Shown here piece after piece: positions 12,053 to 24,700 of a DNA stretch of 64,000 nucleotides. A program made the translations under genes and the position numbers. The notes beneath the pieces are model-generated. The model did not search any database and was not told the DNA's origin. It worked only from the letters and a program-made list of their open reading frames with translations. The stretch is from positions 12,090,001 through 12,154,000 of the forward strand of contig OZ017797.1 of NCBI GenBank assembly GCA_963969395.1, in the 5' to 3' direction. The stretch is from Pseudoscleropodium purum. Taxonomy: Eukaryota > Streptophyta > Bryopsida > Hypnales > Brachytheciaceae. The first letter of the stretch is position 1. Each line of letters opens with the position of its first letter.

Positions 12053-14451
12053 ATGGGTTCCAATTACGATCCTTATTACAGCAGACCTAATTTTCCTGGA
12101 CGTGAGAATTACCTGGTGAGTGTCCCTGACAACCACCTAGCGAGTTCCCTTGTTCACAACACGGTGACATTGTCAATATAACTTAGTCTAATCGTTTGCA
12201 AGTAAGTGCTTCTGCTTGAAACTGGGTAAATTTCCCCGGTGGGTGTACGATTAGGATACGCGCTGTACCAATTCCAGAATTGTCCGGAATATGAACTAGC
12301 TAACACTTCGACAGTTTTGGCCGGCGCATGAAAATATCTGTAACATAGAAAACGAAGGTATAACCTCGTTCAACATCTCAGCTAGGAAGGAGTTCTAGGC
12401 CTCTGTCATTGTCGCAGAGTTTCCCAGTAAAGTATTGCAGTTCGGAGGTTGATACTTAATGACCCGTGGTTTTAAAATAAAGCGTACCTCATATACAATC
12501 CCTTGCGACGTACCAATCATTAACTCCATGTTGTGCACGTGGTCTAACCTCCTAGTCAGGCTGCACTTCCAATGACGTAGTCTGATACTCTCATCAAGTT
12601 CAGGTGTTGTCAATTCGTCTCTGCCAATCCACCTCTTGCACGCCTCCTTGTCTTGGAAAGCGTGCCGCTAACTTAACTTACATATCCAACGACTGCCTAG
12701 CTTGCCATTCACACAAAACGTGTTTTCTCTTCTAGTAAATCACTGTCGGTAACATGAACATTTGAGGTTCAGAAAGGTTAATAGAGTCCTCAGACTAGTA
12801 GGTCTGCTGCCATAACGTTCCTTGGGGCGATCGAGGAACTTTATTCACACCTAGCTAGGCATGCAGAGAATTTCTCCAGTGCTTCTCGTCAATCTATTGG
12901 AGAACTATAACTGTCTGATGCAGTGCAGATTAAATTTTTTGCAAACTACCTTTAGGCTAGAGACGTGATTGACGATCGATATGTATGTAATCCTTGATTA
13001 TTATAATTGAGTGGGAGTCTTTCTGTGCTGTAATTCCAGGATTACTCGTCAGGCAACATGGGGAGTTGCGATTGCGACGAATCTTCTCTGTCCAGTGCGC
13101 TGACACTCGCAGAGCAGCGAGAGATGTTGAGATCGGTGTTTCCTGGCCGATCCAGCGATGCCAGCGGAGAGTACGATGACGATGACGAAGGTAAATATAT
13201 ATACATAATTGCATATTCTCCAAGTATTACGCAGTTGAAGCATGGAGCTAGTCCTTCACTTTCCTCGCGTGTCTGTACAAGTCCTTGGAATTAATGTTAA
13301 CCTGTTACGCTTGCCTAGTACACCACGAGAATATTTTTGTTGTTGCAGGTAGTTCTATTTCGTACATGAAGAAAGGAAGGAGGAGGATATTTTTTGCCTG
13401 GAACGTGAAAAGGATTGACTGATTGACTCGTCGTCGTCGTCGTTGTACTGGAAGTTTCATTGCCACCGATCCGTTCCTTAGAATTCGTGTTTCCAACGTG
13501 GTGCAGGATCCAGCCAGAAGTTGAGGTTCACGAAAGCGCAGTTGCGTGTGCTGGAGGACACGTTCGAGCGACTGCAGCGACCGAACGCGAACCAGAAGAA
13601 CACGCTGGCGATGGAGCTGGGCGTGCAACCGCGTCAGGTGGAGGTTTGGTTCCAGAACCGGCGCGCCCGCGGCAAAGCCAAGCGCAATGAGTCCGACTGC
13701 GAGGTGCTTCGCCAGCGCTGCCAGGACCTCATTGTAGAGAATCACCATCTCAGCTACCTCATTCAGGTATATCTTTTCCACAAATATAACAGCCAACAAA
13801 TCATGCATGCGTTTATCGATCAATCTGTCGCCGTTTTTCAATCTTAGTACTAGCTAGCCGTTTTGCTTGCAACGAAGAACTTCTGCTGCACCTTGATGAA
13901 ATCTAAGACGTTCTTAGGTTCCAGTCGGCAGGTTGAGGATTATTCTCATCCAAATGAATGAACCATCCTTTTTTGTCGGTTTTCCAGTGTCGTTTCGCAA
14001 CTCTCAACTTCGAATTCTCCTTTCCAATTCTGAAATCTACGCCTGTCATAGATGTCAGTCATTTGAGGAGTCGAAAACCGAGAATGCCACTATGTTGTAT
14101 GATCAAATTCGTTAAGATGACGTGTTTCTTATGCCCAAATCTTTAAAGAATTAGGACTTTGAGATGCCCAGATCGAGCTCTGAAAAGTAGGGCGTGCTGG
14201 GCAAACATGAGTCTGGTTTCTTTCGGACAGGCAGCTGAAATGAACTGCTCCAATCAATAAGCTTACCGAAATCTGCCATTTTAACGAGTATAACCGAGGT
14301 ACAATGTGGTGCAACTGCTAATCACGTCCGTGTTGTGGTGATGCAGACTGAGAGGATGGGTTACGACAGTCGTCAACTGGCGCAGCACAGTAGCGGACCT
14401 CTGCTCCAGATGTCGCTCTGCAACTCGTGTAAAAAGTTGCGCAACTCATGA
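12053..14451 (+). CDS. HD-Zip class II-like homeodomain-leucine zipper transcription factor
   Basis: Plant-specific nuclear DNA-binding factor, expected to bind a dyad CAATNATTG-type site as a dimer. Exons: 12053-12115, 13040-13190, 13507-13766, 14347-14451. All junctions are GT-AG and in phase, giving 192 residues. An acidic serine-rich N-terminus (to ~70) precedes the homeodomain (about 76-136), with recognition helix VEVWFQNRRAR and Trp119. The zipper follows directly, with heptad leucines 139, 146 and 153; the fourth heptad position is Glu160. The DCE-L-x3-C pattern at the zipper start and the C-terminal LCNSCKKL (Cys183, Cys186) point to class II, whose usual motif is CPSCE. Odd points: no LxLxL repression motif, a short zipper, a changed CPSCE motif and a tail of only six residues after Cys186. 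Retention of intron 3 would end the protein 27 codons past the exon, removing the Cys motif. Family assignment is firm; class II is likely. Confidence 0.9.
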
Positions 14452-17400
14452 ACTGGCATAGAATTACCCGGCGTCAGACAGAGACAGACAGACAGACCGA
14501 GAGAGCTCGATCGATTGCCCTCCTGCTCGATCATGCAACCGACTTGACGTGCTAGCATCGCCTACGTCGACCACATGACCTGAACATCTCAACAAACGAA
14601 AGAAATTAATTATTTAATTAAATTAGTGGTTGCGGGTCATGCCTTTATGACAGTCACCGGCTTCATTCCATGAAGTGCGTACATTTTTTGATGGTGGACG
14701 TTCAAAGTAGGCATCTAGATAGCTATAACTTGTCTTCCTTCTTAGTTTCTTCCTTCTTAGTTTTTTTCTTTCCTAGTAGTTCAGTCTAGCGGACTTTAAT
14801 TACTTATGACATGCTCTTCCCAAGAGGAGCCTGGCTAGCTGCCCTTTTTTTTTGCAATTACTGCTGTCTAGCTAGCTGGTTGTTCCACGATGATGGCAAG
14901 GCTCACTCAGCGGGGGTTATTAGTCGAGGATGGATTTTATGTATAATACTAACAATTGTATCGATAATTAAATATTTATGCATAGTACGTAGCCGATATC
15001 TTGGACCCGGGTCATCATATATTCAAGCGCCATGACTGCCATGCTGGCAGCTAGATCGACAGATCGATATCCTGCTAGCGATTAATCCTATGATACATGC
15101 ATGTGCTGGTCGATCTAGCTAGTCAGTACGTAGCTATGATAGTACATTTGCAAATTTCGGAAGTATGATTGATGTTGGGCCTCAGCAGTACTACGGGCAG
15201 GACTTTGTCTGTTGAAATTTAATTCTCAAAACGCCAGGCGCGTTTAAGTTTTAGCTGATGCATCGCTGTGAAGGAGAGTCACCCAGCCTCACTGGGATGT
15301 GACCTCAACCATGTACACGTCTTGGACATAAATGACGCTACTATACACTCATGTACCGCACTGGTCAATTTAGACCCGGAAAATTAGACCTTCAATCAAA
15401 CCCTATACTCACACTAGCATGATGTATGTATGAGCTAGAATACAGCATTGGTGCAGATCAGGCCTGATAGCGCTTTTAAGTTAATCCCACTACACTCACT
15501 GCAGTGCCGGTATGGTGGTCCAATCCGACTGTACGGCTTTCAAGGAGAGCCACATGATTTCTCCATCTCACGGTACCCTGCTGTGAGTTCCACAGCGCGG
15601 GACTGTAAACTGTCGGGGATCTCCGAGACTCCAGCAACCAAGCTCGTTCAGTGTTTTAATAGACTGAGTCCCTGCATGAGGCCCAGAATGACCACAAAAA
15701 ACATGAAATTACCGTAAAATTACACGTAATCACCGCTCTTTTGCAGTGCCCGGTCTATTCAGTCATCAGTAGCTGCTAGTGCTGCCATAAATAATAATCA
15801 AACCTTACTAAGAATCACTGATCTGCATGGAGGCTAGCTAGCTAGCTAGCTAAGCTCCGATTCAAGAAGAGTGTGCTCACACATCTCCATCGCTGAGATT
15901 TCGAAGGACTCGTTCACCCACCCAACAGGGAGAATTTGGGTCGACAGCCAGCTGCACCATTCTGGTTTATGGCCCTTCGGCCCGCACAGATCGACAGTTC
16001 GGTTGAAAATATTGGTCTTGAGTGCAACTGAGGCTAGCTAGTGTGTGTGTGTGCGTTTGGTTAGTAGTGGTTTCTTCAAACCTTCATGGGATGAGGACAG
16101 CTAGTGACAGTCCACCGAAGTGTTTTCTTCAAGCCAAAGGTCACGAGTCTACCGTGACACCAGAAGAGGCCACAGTTCCACTTTTGTACGGCCACAGTTC
16201 CTTTTCTGGTTCTGAGCATAGATCGTGGATTTCATTAAAGTTGGCGTGATTTCTGCGTCAGAAATTGTGACCCACATGACCAAATTTACACGAAGTTCTA
16301 AAAACTAGGACAAGCGTAGAATTACGTTTCAGACTGCGCGTCCAGAAAGTGCCATAGTAAGTTGTGGAATACACCAATCTAACTAAATTGACGATATATT
16401 TTATTATTAGATTGGTGATTGGTCAAAATTTGATAAGAGATTGTGTTGGCAACATAAACACTTCAACACAAGAGAATTTCAATTCAACTTAATGTGGAAT
16501 GTTGGATTTGGGTATAGTATGTAAAAGTTACAGACCAATGAGGTTTTATTATTTGGTACATATATGTTCTAGACTTCTAGTTGAAATAGCTTCTTTGTTA
16601 GTAGATCTATAGGGTCATTCAAGAAACATTGTGGGTTTTCTGTAGAGTTTAGACAAAAATTGTTTTTTTGTTGTAGAGTACTATGTTGTGGAATTGTCTC
16701 AACCATTGATTGAAAACATCAAAGGTTAAAAGTACTATTGCATGTACTATGAACTATTTGCAAGTATTGAAACAGTACTATGAGGAAAAAAAGACAGATT
16801 GTCACAAAAAATAAAAACAATGAGGTATAAATGAATAATAAATAGAAAATCATGAATTAAAAAAAACTAATAATTGGACATTTGAGAAGACTTGATGGTG
16901 ATTAAATTTCAACCAAAAAATGATGTTGATACCATTTTTAATGTTTAGAAGTGTTTGTACAAGGGAATCCTATTTGTATGAACCTAAAGGACATAAAATA
17001 GTATATTTATAGATGTTTCTTGGTAGGCATGTGTCTACCTAGTGTAGAAATAGACCACCAAAATTTCAATTTTAGATCCTTCAATTTGGGTACTCTAAAT
17101 ATAGTAAAAACTTCTAAATTTCAAAGTATGACAAATTAGTAAAATTTAATTTTAAATATAAAATGATTTTTTTATTTAAAAAAATAAGGGATTTGATTAA
17201 CAATAAGTTAGACATCTCCAATAAAAATTTCAAATTTTTAAAACTTGGGATTCAAAAGTTATACTAAAAGACAACAATGTCATTCCAATTGAGACGAAAA
17301 AATAGGATTGGTGTTTCTTGCAATGACCCTATAGATGTACATTGATTAAGGATATATACTCTAGTTGAACATTTAGTCATATAACAATGCATAAATTAGG

Positions 17401-17487
17401 TGTTGTTATCTTATATAAGATTGTAGCCTTGATACTTTAGATAGTTAAGACCTAAAAAAATCCTTATCCCTTGAAGGAATAAATGAA
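14452..17487. other. Downstream spacer of the HD-Zip gene
   Basis: The first ~1.8 kb is moderately GC-rich and full of CTAG-type palindromes, including a GCTA tetranucleotide run at 15833-15852 and GATCGATATC-like sites near 15065. It may contain the 3' UTR of the HD-Zip gene. A short GT run lies near 16041. From about 16.3 kb it becomes AT-rich and stop-rich. No gene or RNA is recognisable. Confidence 0.5.
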
Positions 17488-17779
17488 CATTAGAAGATTT
17501 TTGAGGGCTTTGAGAGCCCATTTTGGGCTTGTTCTTCTGTAGTTGTTCCCTACAGTAAAAGGAACGACCAACTGTCAAAAAAAAAATTAAAAAAAAAAAA
17601 TCCCCATAATTGAAAATCCTTAAAATGCAAAACAAAGTTGAAAAATAAAAATTGAAAAATGATGTGGCAAAGGCTTGGCCATGTTAGACTACTGCAAAAC
17701 TACTATAGTAGTCGAGTTCCTGCAGTTTATAAGGCTTGACAACTCGAGGGCTTTTAGAGCCCTCAAAAATCTTCTAATG
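17488..17779. mobile_element. CATTAGAAG-type MITE, copy 2
   Basis: A 292 bp element bounded by CATTAGAAGATTTTTGAGG and CCTCAAAAATCTTCTAATG, a perfect 19 bp terminal inverted repeat. It is the best-preserved pair of ends of the four copies in the window. The interior has the poly-A tract following GTCAAAAAAAAA seen also in copy 3, and a CTACTATAGTAG palindrome. It is non-coding and has the same orientation as copy 3. Confidence 0.85.
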
Positions 17780-17799
17780 AATTTGTGCAAGTTCCTACA

Positions 17800-19500
17800 A
17801 TTACAAATTTTTGGCATGGTATTTTGAATTTCTTTTAAACATTGGAGAATATATTACCTTTATGGAAATATACTTTCTATTTCAATTAGTAGATGAGAGC
17901 AAAAGTTATGCCATTAGCCATGAAAAGTAAAAATTGCTAAGATTGGGCAACAAAAAAAACTAAAAAGGTTACAAAACTCAAAACAAAATATTGAAAAATT
18001 AGTTTATCATATAATATATTTTTATATATATGGAAATTTTTGATTCATTAATTTGGATCATTTCTTGATGTGAAAGCTATAAAGAGTCTTGTTTTTTTGA
18101 CAATTTGAGGATCTTCATGGAAAAATAACTTGTAGGATTCATTTTTGAAGTCAATGTGTACAATTTCCAAAAACAAATGGTTTGCAAGATTTAAATTGCT
18201 TGTCAAATCAATTTTAGTGGTGGAATAGATTGACATATTTCAATTACATCTTAGAGTTAGTTATTAATGGTTTAGGTTTTATTTCATTCATGTGCCTATT
18301 TTGGCAGTTTGGCTTAACAAATTTATAAATAATGAAGATTCAATTTTTGTTTTTGTTTTTTTCCTATTAGAATTTTAACTTGATTTTCAACCATAGAGAT
18401 TTTTTTACCTTAAAACTCTTTAGTGCAAAATTTCAAAATAAAAAGATTCAAATTTTTATAAAATTTGGTGCAAAAAGTTACCAAAAAAAAAAGTATTTCG
18501 TTTACTTTTACCGCAATACTGCCAATATCTTGCAATTTATATAGTCAATGTTTCTAAATTTCTTCCACACATTCTTATACTATTCTAGTGTAGAAATGGT
18601 ATACATTTGGATTTGCTAAATATACTTAAATTTTTTTCCTTTGAAATAGAAATGATAAATATTAGAGAAGATTATGGTAAAATATAAGTATGGAACTCTA
18701 GGGGAATTTAATCCCTAAAGTTCCAAGGCCTTTTTTTCATCAAAAAATAGACAATATTGCCATTTCTATTGCAAAAAAATTAATTAATTAATTAATTTGA
18801 TTTTTTGCATATTTAACTACAAGATTTTCTACTAGACTAGTATAAGAATGTGTAGAAGAAACTTTAAAAAATTTCTTGGTGGATATTGCAAGATATTTGC
18901 AATTAAATTAAAGAAAAGAAGTATTTTTGCACCTTGAGTGACTAGATTATAAGACTTTGAGTCTTCTTAACTCAAAAATTTTGTACTATAGATTTTGATT
19001 TTCTAATTTTATATTGAATAATTGTACTATAAATTGCTAAGAATGAAAATCTCAATCATTAATAGCTCTAAATTAGAAGTGAAACACACTAATTCCAATA
19101 GTGATATTGTTCTAAGAAGAAATTTAAACATGTGGGACTCTTTTTTGGGAACAAATGTAAAAGTTGAATTAAAAAACAAATCTTATAAATTATTTTTTTA
19201 AAGAAAAGGCTTAGATTCTTTGAAATTTAAGAATTTCTGTAATTTTATCATCAATAGTTCAAATATAATGAACCAATCTCTTCATGCAGACAAATTTTTA
19301 AAAAAAAATTCTCGTTCTTGTAGTGTTGTTTGATAAACTCCATTTTGAGCTTAAGATGACATAATTTTTGCTCCCAAGGACTAATTGAAATTTTAAAAAA
19401 TCATATTTTTGTAAAGCTAATGTATTTGTTTGTCTTAAGAAAAAGTTTTAGAACTATTACATCAAAAATTGAGATCATAGAAACCTACCTAATTAGGAAA
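17800..19500. repeat. Large foldback: two TIR-family copies in inverted orientation
   Basis: The junction at 18692-18724 is an imperfect palindrome centred near 18708 (GGAACT..TAGGG..TTTAAT..CCTA.AGTTCC). Outward, the arms match as inverted repeats: TATAAGAATGTGTAGAAG near 18840 against its inverse near 18580, with more blocks to about 17.85 and 19.48 kb. Both arms are related to the TIR element at 4728-5663, so this looks like two family members joined end to end. The arms are diverged, so this is not a recent palindrome. It is non-coding. Confidence 0.6.
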
Positions 19501-20614
19501 TTCTTTTTAATAATTCTTTTTGTGCATAGCCTACTTTGCAAAATCATTGAAAATGGATCATTTTTTATTATTATTCTTATTTATACAAATCCTAATGTCA
19601 ATGTACATATTTTTCATTTTAGAAATCTCTTTCTATATTTATTTAGATTTAAAAATAAATAAAATTCTAATTCTAAATTAATCTAAAAAAATGGTTTGAA
19701 AATTAACTTGTAAAAATTTATATCTTTAAAAATATTACAAAACATTCTCATTGTTATTTATTTTGTAATGAAAACTAAGCATCATGTAAAGTGTGCCTTG
19801 TGTATTATATCATTTTCAAATTTTGCACAATAATTCTAATTTTCTAGTTTATTACAAAAATTCAAAGTGAGGTCGAAGTTAGATTACTTGATTTTCTTTT
19901 GGATATTGCATTGTGCATGTGTACACTCTATATTTTGTGTATTGACACCAAATGTATAAATTACTATTTTTATCATTCACATGAGATAGACTTCGATAGA
20001 AGCCCTTGTAAAGAGGTTTTAGCAAGAATAGACATACTCTTCATTCGAGAAAATTTGGCCTTTAAAGTGGGCCATTTGACTTTGTACTAATGTGTAAATC
20101 CAAGAGAAAAAAATGTTTTTTTTGTTTAGGTTATTTTGAAAAAAAAAAAATTTAATCCCTAGTCTTGAGTGGCAAATTAAAAAATATGGACCAAACAAAA
20201 AAATATTTTTATAAAATTAATATTTTTTCTATAATTTCCATTTTTATGTATTCAAATGGCCTTGTACAAGGTCCATATTTCCTCTCATGGGTCTTAGAAA
20301 CATGGTGGCTAGTTTTTTTTAATTTCATTTTAGGGAGGCAATGCTAAAAAACAATCTTCAATGAACTCATGGAGTTTATTTACAACTATAAACATAGATG
20401 GAACATGCAAAATGTCAATGATAATTCATTTATTATCCTAATTTACATACATGAATCCAAAATGAAGTAACATTCTCTAAATTTTGTAGCAATTGAGCTA
20501 TTCATCTATTACAAAAGGGAGAGTATATATTCTTTTAAAAACATATAGCTTTCAACAAATAAATATTTCAAAAGAAATCATGACTAGCAATGTCTTCAAG
20601 TAAAAATGTATAAT
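19501..20614. other. AT-rich spacer, no gene seen
   Basis: Extremely AT-rich. The ORFs of 60 to 80 codons are low-complexity Phe/Ile/Leu-rich translations with no family resemblance. I see nothing else. Confidence 0.55.
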
Positions 20615-20814
20615 CACTACAAAAAAGGTGTGTTTTAAATATAGTCCTCATAGTATAATCCTATAATTAATGATTTCTTCAAAGATTTTGAGTAAAGTTT
20701 TATTAAATATACATATATTTTTAATAATATTATGCTAAAGATCTCCTAAAAAGTCATTATGTACAGGATTATACTACTAGGACTATACTTAAAACATTCC
20801 TTTTTCTTATAGTA
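20615..20814. mobile_element. CACTA-type MITE with AAT target duplication
   Basis: A 200 bp element beginning CACTACAAAAAAGG and ending CCTTTTTCTTATAGTA, flanked on both sides by AAT (20612-20614 and 20815-20817). The terminal inverted repeats extend about 50 bp and include TATAGTCCT and GTATAATCCT on both arms. The CACTA start and 3 bp duplication are diagnostic of the CACTA (En/Spm) superfamily. The last base differs from the expected TAGTG. No transposase is present, so it depends on a partner elsewhere. Confidence 0.85.
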
Positions 20815-20817
20815 AAT

Positions 20818-21561
20818 TAAAGGATTGAGGGAATGACTAGGGCTAGATCTTATTTTGTCTTGCAGTTTTGTAGATAGTTGAAAAACTCCAAAGTTTTCAC
20901 TTAGAGAAACATCTAAAAATCCACCCTTATTGTGAGATTCTCAATTTTAAATTTTGTAAACTTTCAAAGTTAATTTGGAGTCTTTGATATCAATTAAGAA
21001 TTCTAAATGTCTAAAATTTGTCATATGGCATAAATAAAAAATTCTGGAATTTTCCTTTGTAAAAATTCCTTGAAAAAAATGAAAAACCCAATTCATGATA
21101 TCCAAATAAAAATGAAAACCCAACTCAACTTTGAAGTACCTAAAACTTTTTTGAATATAAAATGAAGAAAAAAAACCACCATATAAAGCATTCTAGTTAA
21201 CAATTTTTTTTGTCCAAACCTATCAAAAGCAAATTTGAAGTTGAAAGTATCCCCAAAATGAATTTTTTTGATTGTTCGTCCTTTCCTAAAGACATTCAAT
21301 TGCTATATAATATTATACATGAGATAAGTTGAGACTTAGGAATTGGAACTTTGATCTTCATACTATGAAGTTCTAAATCTCACATTTGATAGTTTTTATT
21401 CACCTTCTACAATCAATAAAGATTGTGATTTAACCTTAAACTGGACCTTGAACTGGACCTTAGAGAATTGGGACATAGTGTGAAGCCCCTAACATCTTCG
21501 ATCCAAAATGGATGATAAAATGTCGATGAATGAGAATCTCAGCATGTGGAGATCATCCCTT
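20818..21561. other. Spacer and distal promoter region of the CUSTOS-like gene
   Basis: AT-rich without coding signal. The last ~200 bp become less AT-rich and run into the telo-box and leader of the downstream gene. Confidence 0.45.
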
Positions 21562-21570
21562 AAACCCTAA
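21562..21570 (+). promoter_or_regulatory. Telo-box (AAACCCTAA) upstream of the CUSTOS-like gene
   Basis: AAACCCTAA followed by ACCCC lies 191 bp before the start codon at 21761. In plants this interstitial telomere-like motif is common in promoters or leaders of genes for ribosome biogenesis and other growth-related nuclear functions. The match is exact, but the motif is short and function here is inferred. Confidence 0.5.
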
Positions 21571-21760
21571 ACCCCTGTGCCACACAGAGCTTGTCCTTCT
21601 CCTTCTCCAACTCGGAGAATTTCTGGCGATGGCTTGGCGATGGCTTCATGGATTTCGTTCTCCCGTGATTGCATTCATAATAATGTGCTTAGACTGTTTT
21701 AGTCCAATTCGAGGTGTTCTACGACACTGAGGTGGATCCTGCTCTTTGGAAACAACAGCA

Positions 21761-24700
21761 ATGTCGACCTCATCGGACGATGACGATCTCGACGCGGCCA
21801 AGTTTGCGAGCGTCGCCATCGATTCCTCAGCCGTGATCCAGAATGCCTCTGCACCGGTGACGTCGCTTCGAAAATCTAGTGATGCGCGAGGGTCGGATGA
21901 GGATGAGGGCAAGGATCAGAGTTCCGGCTTAAAGCTGTATCAAACTCGGGTACACAGTCTTCATTTTTTTTTTTTGGTGATTTTTCTTTAACGCTTCTGA
22001 GGGCGCAGCTTATGCATTATATGCCATGCATTATATGCCATGCATTTTTAGGTCGTTTTCACCACTTCTGTTTCTATCATGTTTCCACTAAATCTCTTCT
22101 ATAGATTCTATCCGAATGAAGTAAATTTTTTAACGTTTGTGTCAATTGATTCGATTATTTGGAATTTTTTTATTGCTTTAACGTATGACTTTGCAAAATT
22201 GAAGGTCAAAACTTTGTTTTTTAGATTTTGGATGGCAAGATGATTCTAAGATTACTTTGTTTCAAATTGCATAGAATCGTGCATTTGACACAGTTAGGAT
22301 GAGAAATAATCCTACTTGAATCAATTAACTAAATTGAATAAAGTCTTGTGGATTTGTGGAAAGCCAAAATTACTGAGTTTTTGGAAGCTCATATCCTACT
22401 TGATTTTGTTCATTTTTGTGCGTGTACAGCTCTAGTAATGTAAAGTCTCCTTTCACCTTATAGGTGAACTCTGGGCCTTTGCCTGCAATAGTCTAAAAGC
22501 TTTGCACATATGTTGTGTTCAGGTGAAAATTAATTGCAAAAAGTTTGAATTTCAATAGATTAAGTGTTCAGATACTTAACACAAATAAAAGTTCACCTGC
22601 TTGGTCAATGGAGCCTCTAGTGTAGTGTATGCTCGATGGAGTCATACATGAACAAACGAAATCTATGAATTGTTTGAAAAATTCATCAGGTGGTATTAAA
22701 TTTGAGTTTTGTGATGGGACTTTCTGGCCATCTAGGGGTTCAGCAGAAGAATACCAGCCTGTTTTGGTTTTGAACACAATTGCAAACTGATTTTTGAATC
22801 CCCTGCTTGGGGAGGGACACATATACAGTTGCAGGACCTTTTATACAAGCACTTGGATAAAGCATTTGGAGATGAACGTCGTTCGATTCCTCCGTCACCT
22901 AGAGACGAGATCGTTGATGAAAGTCCAAGGACCGGTGGCATCCGGCTCTTTCGACGAGCTCCTCCTGGAATTGTCGTGCCGATCCGTGGTATTGAATTAT
23001 CCCTTTCACTGTTTTGACTTCAAGTGCGTGATGTGTTTCTTCATTTTGAGCATCTTTTAGCAACTCCTTAATTAGACTTTCTTGAAAACTCTAAGCGTGT
23101 AAACGATAGGAGACGCCAGAATGTAACTAAACTTTTTAACATTCTCTTCGATCTTTACATTTTTTTGTCTCTTCAAAGTAGGTTATCAGCTACTGTTGAA
23201 ACTTCCGATTGCTTTGTAGTTTGGAGAATGAAATCAATATAAAATTTAAATTTCTCCCTCACAAACATAAAACTTTACATTTTAAATAGTTTACATTTCA
23301 AAAAGCAAGATTCAACAAAACCTCATTAATTTTTTGGACTGTCAAAATTTGTTGACTTTTTGAAAGTGACATTTTAATAATGCTCATTTCTCTTTGATAA
23401 TATTGATATTTTTGCAAGTACACAACCTCACTACATGAATTTGACACTCTAGGGTTGGGGTCTCAAATTGGCTAGGATTGTCAAGATTTGTTACTAAATT
23501 CAAGTTTTATTTATTTTAAAAGCATAAATTAGACCTCTTGGGTACTTATGGGCTAGGAAACACCCTACCGTAGTGAGAACATGCATTTTAAGCTTTGCTA
23601 AGTCTTTTAACTTCCCCAAAATAGGATCCCAAGGATAATTGGACAATTTTGGATAGAAGTTTTCTCCTATGTAATGTTCATTTTTCTTGTTCATTTTTCT
23701 TGATTTCAAGTAGGTTGACATTATCTTGTTATGCAATCACTTGTTTTGGGGCTATGCTTGCAGAGGAGAAAATTCATGGACCCGGTATTAAACCCCAGTT
23801 GCGTCCAGGTTTGACATTAGAAGAGGACTCGGATGAGGTATTCTTTTCAACTATCAAAGTACCTTATGTTGTAGAAGGCTTTGACTAGAGAGTAGCATAT
23901 AGGGTTTGCAAGTGAAGGCATGCAAAGCTGTGATTATCTCCTTTCTGCTACGGTTTCACCGTCAATAACTGTGGCTTGAATGAGACTTGTTAAGAATACT
24001 AGTAGAATGTTGGATCCTCTGATTCTAAAGGATGAATCTTTTATGTTTAGTAGAATTGTGATGTGGTTATTGGGATATGGTAGTCTAAAATTAAGTTGTT
24101 GGAGTACAGAACGTCCTTTCATAATTTTAATATTCCAACAATGTAGTCATACTGCACTTGGTTCATACTCTCGAATATCTTTATTTTCATATCCATGAGC
24201 TTGCGTTCTAAAGTTTCGAAATTGTAAGATGAGGATAGAATTGTTTGGAGTGCGTTTTTATCATGAAATTTTTTGAAATTGAGTATGGAACCACCATATT
24301 TGTACTCAATAACCTTGGTCTCAGTTCCTACATTTCTCTTTCGGGTAGACGCTTATGATTAACTGCTTGTTTTTATTCCAACAAGATGGAAAATATTCTG
24401 AACCCATTCGAATGTTGGTGCAGCATTTGGTTCGTCTTCAAGCCACAGTTGTTGACGGGGAAACCGTAGCACACCAAGCTGAACAGTTGAGAAAGAGAGC
24501 ACTAGCATCAGCTAAATCCTCGCAAGCCAAAGCAGACTTGGCAAGGAAGAAAGAGGACGAGCGAGTTGCTGGGCTAAAGCGGCAAAGGGGTGAAGAATGG
24601 CTCCCTAGTGTTGCTGCCCAAATTGCTAAGGAAATCGCTAAGGAGCCTAAACTACCCAAAGCTGCAGTAGTTTTGGCACCTGAGGAAACCATTACTGATG

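Noticed and set aside
13305..13841. 178-codon ORF antisense to the homeodomain exon
   Set aside because: It is the shadow of the GC-rich homeodomain exon; the sense frame has an unmistakable homeodomain and correct splice sites.
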